DNA of 64,000 nucleotides. Source: Eutypa lata (taxonomy: Eukaryota; Ascomycota; Sordariomycetes; Xylariales; Diatrypaceae). The stretch is from NCBI GenBank assembly GCA_022661535.1, contig JAKULF010000006.1, positions 62,001 to 126,000 on the forward strand. Reading direction: 5' to 3'. The notes below the pieces were generated by a model. That model ran no database searches, was not told the DNA's origin, and was given only the letters and a program-made list of their open reading frames with translations. This document shows, one piece after another, positions 61,397 to 64,000 of the stretch. The position numbers and the translations under genes were made by a program. Numbering within the stretch: position 1 is the stretch's first letter; each line of letters begins with the position of its first letter.

Positions 61397-62686
61397 CTAT
61401 GCCCGACCCGTCTCGGACATCCGCCGCGAGGTCAAGCACACGAAAGAGAGGTCCGACCCGTCATCATCATCTACGACAGCAAAGGGGTTGAATTCCCTGT
61501 GCCCCCTCCTCCTCGGTTGCGGCCGTTGTTCTTCCCTGGCCTCTCCTCGCCGGTGGGAGGAGCGGCCGTAGTGGTGAGCATCAGACGGTCTAATAGATGA
61601 CGACGATGACCCCACCGCTCGTCCCTGCCGGGAGGAGGATATCGTCGTCGTCGTTAGGCTCGGCATCGCGTTCAGGTATACCTGGTACTCGGGCAGCGGC
61701 GTCGGTAACGTGTTCAGCGGCTGGTTTCTTATGTTTAGGAACGTCTTGCCTGGTTTCCTCCTCAGCTGCGGACCCGGTGCCTTTTCTGGGACAGGAGGCG
61801 CCGCATGTCTCCTTCTTGCCTGTGATGGCGACAACCTGACCGCAGGTGGCGGTGGTGGAGGCTCCATCGCCGTCATCGCCGGCGCCGCGAACCGTCCTTG
61901 GTGTTGGTACTGGTACGCGGGGGCTGGTTCCACGGGCCTTGCGAGCGGCGGTATGTCGCCGAAGGCCGGGGTCCTGAATGCGCCGGCCGGAGTTTCTCTT
62001 TCGTAGCGCCGGGAATCATGTGTGCTCTTCGATGAGCGACCCTCCGGGCGAGACTTACTACTCGTGGAGTCTTTCGCAGTAGTCTTGCGAGAAGCATAAG
62101 CAGAAGAAGAAGAAGATTGCTTGTGAGACGAAGACTTGGTCCCTGAGTGGTGATTTGATTTAGACATCGTTCTAGACGCCTTAGGGGGGCTGACTGGCGG
62201 TGCTTGGGCCGGACTTCTCCTGTACGACTCCGTCTCGGCGAACCTTTCAGGGGCGTGGTAGGCGTCTGGCAACCAGACGCTGGCTTTTGAACTTACTCCG
62301 CATTGTTTGGGGTGCTTTCTATCAGGAGACGGGTGTCTTCTGCCCGAATGCCTTCTCCTTGGCTCCTTGGCTCGCTTCCCACGGTCCCCACTGCGGAAGT
62401 CTTCGTCGACGGTAAACCGATCAACTAAAACAGCGCCGCGACCGACCTGCTGGCCTTGCAGGCCCTGGCTTTGCGCCACGAGGCACTTCTCGCAGAAGGG
62501 TTCTCTGGCGAGGACATGATGGGGGACTAGCCGTCCGCAGTGCCTGCGTTTCTCGCGCTTGCCGAAGAGGAAGTTTATGATACTTCTTGCGGTGCTCTGC
62601 TGTTGCTTATGGTATGTTGGACACTTCGTGATCGACGTGCTGTAATGCCCACACTCCGTATAGTCTTGGGAAAGCTTAATACACAT
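61397..62686 (-). CDS. Hypothetical protein with N-terminal cysteine cluster
   Basis: A single frame encodes 429 residues from an ATG. I do not recognise the family. The first 70 residues hold Cys2, Cys12, His14, Cys22, His26, Cys50, Cys65 and Cys68 (MCIKLSQDYTECGH, KCPTYHKQQ, RHCGRLVPHH, FCEKC), a spacing that looks suited to binding zinc. The rest is low-complexity: basic, Ser/Lys-rich (KSSSHKQSSSSSAYASRKTT), then a Pro-rich run with six consecutive prolines and a basic Arg-rich end. The tail is probably disordered. Short Cys/His N-termini of this type followed by disordered tails occur in many uncharacterised fungal proteins. The frame is long and GC-rich, and an intron is not required. 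Function is unknown. Confidence 0.65.
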   Translation of the reverse strand: MCIKLSQDYTECGHYSTSITKCPTYHKQQQSTARSIINFLFGKREKRRHCGRLVPHHVLAREPFCEKCLVAQSQGLQGQQVGRGAVLVDRFTVDEDFRSGDRGKRAKEPRRRHSGRRHPSPDRKHPKQCGVSSKASVWLPDAYHAPERFAETESYRRSPAQAPPVSPPKASRTMSKSNHHSGTKSSSHKQSSSSSAYASRKTTAKDSTSSKSRPEGRSSKSTHDSRRYERETPAGAFRTPAFGDIPPLARPVEPAPAYQYQHQGRFAAPAMTAMEPPPPPPAVRLSPSQARRRHAAPPVPEKAPGPQLRRKPGKTFLNIRNQPLNTLPTPLPEYQVYLNAMPSLTTTTISSSRQGRAVGSSSSSIRPSDAHHYGRSSHRRGEAREEQRPQPRRRGHREFNPFAVVDDDDGSDLSFVCLTSRRMSETGRA

Positions 62687-64000
62687 GTTGATTGTCTTGT
62701 CTTGGGGAGTTAGTAGAGGGGGGTAGGTTTCCTTTCCTTTCGCCTCTCTTTACCTTTTCCTATTATCCAGTTCTTTCAACGTCTAGTTTTTTTTAATTCT
62801 ATTATAGCAAGACCTTCCAAGTCTTGCTAGGGTGTCAAACTCGACGAATCTCGTAGATGCTGCTGCTCAACAGCTGTGTACCTTCGTCGAGATAATCAAT
62901 GTGCATCACTTGGGTTAGGCATTGTCTTCAGAGGTTTCGAGGTTTCCAGAGTATTCGACTCCCCTTAATGTAGTATCTGATATAACAATGGTCTAGGGTT
63001 CTTTTAATAATGCGATTATCTGGAGACAAGCTCTGCGTATTCACCCATTGTCTGACTTTCTTTGTCTCCTCATCCACCCGCTTTCACAAGACAGTATGAA
63101 TAACGGTGACAGAGACAAGGCTTCAGAGAATACAAGGCACGTCAATTTCATTATAAATGCTAAGGCGCATAGCCACTTGAATGATTATATTCACCCTTGT
63201 TGAGTATAACAATGTATTTTATGCACAATGCCCGCAACAAACTTGGGCTTGGTGTTGATTCAAAGGTAGTCATGCCATAGCCCCGTGCTCCTTCCTGTTA
63301 TTCTCTTTGTGCATATTTATCATTCCAAGTCAGCGTACGTTCAGGGAACACTAGACTCTCAGGGGCGGCGGTACCATCGCAGAACATCTTGAAAAGTCGA
63401 CGGCACGACAAGACGACGGCCACCTGCCTGAGACCTACGCCGAGCAGAAAATAGTTTGTCGTTTATATTACATTTATAAAAACAGGATTCTACCGGATGA
63501 GCATAGCCAAAGACGTCTGGCAGCAGAGAGAATACTGTTCTAGGGTAGAAGCGAATATCACTACGGCGCTATGTTGGACAGCGCCTAGTTAGTTTAAGGG
63601 GTCGTCTGACGTTTAGCAGTTCAACGAACAGGAGGAAATAGCCAGGTCAAGTGGTATTCGTAGAAGGTTATCAGCAGTTTATAGTGCCGGAAGATTTCTA
63701 CAGCCATGTCTTATTCAGGTACGATAGGTTATCTACAAAGAATATCCTGGATTTGATGGAGTGTTCAAGATCCCCTAGATGACAGACAACCATTCTTAAC
63801 CAGTACATAAGTCTAACCTCTTCTTCTGGTGAGTCATCTTAAAAGGTCGCTAATGTTGTTAAAGAAGCATCATAACTCCCTACTGCAGTGGGTTCCATCG
63901 CAATGAACTTCGTAGCTTCAACTATCATGCCTGATCTACCCCCTTCATAGGTTAAATAGCGAGTAGTTATATATGTAAAGGGAGAGAATGAACTGACATG
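62687..64000. other. Intergenic region to window end
   Basis: No coding region is recognised on either strand. The first 150 bases contain CT-rich and T-rich tracts that fit a promoter and leader for the preceding minus-strand gene. A gene running off the window end cannot be excluded. Confidence 0.5.

Overview
The window is nuclear DNA of a filamentous ascomycete, most likely a Sordariomycete. The evidence is the introns of about 50 to 130 bases with GTAAGT-type donors and CTAAC-like branch sites, the gene set, and AGGTA/TACCTA-rich intergenic DNA. I joined exons by hand from reading frame, splice signals and family motifs. No virus, plasmid, rRNA, tRNA or CRISPR feature was seen.

Bases 1-38,200 are an ordinary euchromatic block of housekeeping genes: an unknown protein, the mitochondrial fission dynamin Dnm1, RanGAP (Rna1), a large F-box/zinc-finger protein, an unknown low-complexity protein, Arp2/3 subunit 1, the U2 snRNP B''-like protein, the autophagy E2-like enzyme Atg10, an ER class I alpha-1,2-mannosidase, an amino-acid permease, an NTF2-like-fold protein, and the vacuolar sorting receptor Vps10. 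Together they cover organelle dynamics, nuclear transport, splicing, autophagy, ER glycan trimming, nutrient uptake and vacuolar sorting. They show no sign of being co-regulated as one pathway.

Bases 38,200-59,000 are different. This is a gene-poor stretch holding decayed genes: a 2EXR-domain protein, an FAD-dependent monooxygenase, a multi-pass membrane protein and an unidentified fragment. Apparently intact genes lie among them: a mucin-like protein with a 960-base intron, a complete six-exon L-lysine 2,3-aminomutase, and the RNA polymerase II subunit Rpb7. The aminomutase is the most notable gene. It is a radical-SAM/PLP enzyme best known from bacteria, here split by five introns and carrying an N-terminal extension that looks like a mitochondrial presequence.

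Bases 59,000-64,000 return to normal gene content, with an Mpo1-type (DUF962) ER protein and a cysteine-rich unknown protein. Exon boundaries are inferred from sequence and have no transcript support. Several genes (atg10, rpb7, the aminomutase, mpo1 and the mucin-like gene) are only visible once their exons are joined.
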